A stretch of DNA of 64,000 bases from Ettlia oleoabundans (Eukaryota > Chlorophyta > Chlorophyceae > Chlamydomonadales): contig JAAMXP010001892.1 of NCBI GenBank assembly GCA_019693395.1, forward strand, positions 1 through 64,000, read 5' to 3'. How positions within the stretch are numbered: position 1 is the stretch's first letter; every line of letters begins with the position of its first letter. Under the pieces are notes generated by a model, which was not told where the DNA came from, did no database searches, and worked only from the letters and a program-made list of their open reading frames with translations. Shown one piece after another: positions 62,893-64,000 of this stretch. The translations under genes were made by a program, and so were the position numbers.

Positions 62893-64000
62893 CTGCAGGC
62901 AACAGGGAGCGGCAGCACATCGCCATTGTGAGGGGCCGATGGCGGCGACAAGCTGTGGTCCCACACTGCTTTGACGCATATTGCTCGCAGCCTATAACGC
63001 AGCTCCGACATAGATCCCTGCTGCAGCCCCAAGCCACAGCCGGCTTTGCGCCCATGGTGCCATGCAGCCAGTCCCACCGTGACTATGCTTCTGCCGCCTT
63101 CCCTGTCACACCCAAATCGCACCGGCGGGAAAAGGACGATTCTAACCCGCCCTGCCCACTTGGCCATCGGCGCCCCCGTGGCATCCCGGGTCACTTGCGG
63201 CAAATGGTGTGTGCAACCAACACCTGGTCCTCTGCAGGCCCCGCATGTCAGCCGGTGCTATGTATGAAAGTGCGATTTGAAGCTCGCGCAGGGCCTCATA
63301 CCGTCGGCTGTGCCCACTCTGCTCCCTGCTCACGGCGCTGGCATGGCCCCTTGCGCTAACCATCTGGACAGTTACAAGCGCCGTTTTGAACGGAAGCATG
63401 CACCGGCAACGCAGGAGACGCCTGGCTAGGCCAGCAACAACCCCCGCCCAGGTTGGCGTTGCTGTCGCCTGCGCCCACTTGGGGTGGCTGCTATAACTCT
63501 ATGTTGTGTGTGTTGCACACCCATTGTCGGCTTCTGGATCAGGAGGCTTATAAGATGGATTTTCAAACTTGTTATGCATTTCAGGTGCTCATGGTCGCTT
63601 CAGCGGCGCATCAGGCTTGGTGCCGCAGTGTGTGCCTTCTTAACCAACTGCCGCTGCCGCAGCCACGGCTGTGCAACACTTGTTGATTCCTTTCTACTTG
63701 ACAGGAGGCTTCAGTTCCAGTTGGTGGACTCCGTACAGTCTGTATTGCCAGTTAGAGCAATCGCAGTTACCAGCTCAATGCAGTTATCAGGTGTTGCTGC
63801 GCCTGGCGTGTTGGGGTGGGATGGAGGGTGCCGGGCAAGCTTTGGCAACCTGAGTGGTTGCGCGGTTTACAGCGATGTGAGCCCGAAGTAAATGTGTGCC
63901 ATTGAGCGCTCTGAGAACATAGAAAGCTAGCCGACCTAGTCGATACATGCAAAACCACCAACTGTGAGCTTAGGCGGCATGCGTTGAGGGGAAGGCACAC
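62893..64000. other. Right edge, no supported gene
   Basis: 1.1 kb upstream of eIF5A. It should hold the eIF5A promoter and 5' UTR. Short open frames occur on both strands, for example a helical-looking minus-strand frame at 63142-63399, but none has a start, splice partners and recognisable motifs together. Confidence 0.4.

Noticed and set aside
63142..63399. Helical-looking minus-strand frame (RRYEALRELQIALSYIAP)
   Set aside because: It starts with ATG but has no splice partner, known motif or downstream continuation that could be supported.

Overview
This is nuclear DNA of a green alga (Chlorophyta). The evidence is many short introns (about 120 inferred), plastid-type genes (RbcX, CcdA), a plant-type AP2 regulator and ArfGAP, a Pro-rich wall-type protein, and the chlorophyte TGTAA polyadenylation motif downstream of many stop codons. 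The G/C-rich, CAG-rich coding style and small gene spacing fit Trebouxiophyceae or Chlorophyceae; the species cannot be read from the sequence. All gene models were built by hand from reading frames, splice sites and phase agreement. Nearly every junction closes in phase, but none has been tested against RNA.

Layout, left to right: a partial Pro/Arg-repeat protein (+, 1-2109); a large ULP2/SENP6-type SUMO protease (-, 2616-12272); a classical SDR oxidoreductase (+, 12723-14604); the Rubisco chaperone RbcX (+, 15090-17097); an AGD5-like ArfGAP (-, 17776-20126); a small plastid-type membrane protein (+, 20362-21151); a CPYC glutaredoxin (+, 21693-22904); a four-AP2-domain transcription factor (-, 24027-29344); a long LRR/IQ protein (-, 30252-36367); an F-box-like gene with a likely single-base frameshift (+, 36672-37629); plastid CcdA (+, 37901-39380); an unrecognised CxxC protein (-, 39704-43163); a glycine-zipper/octapeptide-repeat/Cys-rich protein with another likely single-base frameshift (-, 44126-46137); galactokinase (+, 46222-51362); a pirin (-, 51771-53653); SKA1 (+, 53998-55284); ribosomal protein eS19 (-, 55594-57072); DRC2/CCDC65 of the ciliary nexin-dynein regulatory complex (+, 57373-60461); and eIF5A (-, 60973-62892). 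The last 1.1 kb has no gene I can support.

The genes are mostly unrelated housekeeping functions: SUMO turnover, carbon fixation and plastid cytochrome biogenesis, redox, vesicle traffic, sugar salvage, kinetochore, ribosome and cilium. They are arranged as divergent pairs sharing short promoters (84-450 bp) and convergent pairs sharing 3' regions. The most unusual signals are a high share of GC-AG introns (eight inferred), a SUMO protease with several SUMO-interacting motifs including one at its very C-terminus, a regulator with four AP2 repeats, the modular phase-2 exons of the Pro/Arg protein with two damaged acceptors, and very small exons (14-24 nt) in glutaredoxin, eIF5A and DRC2.
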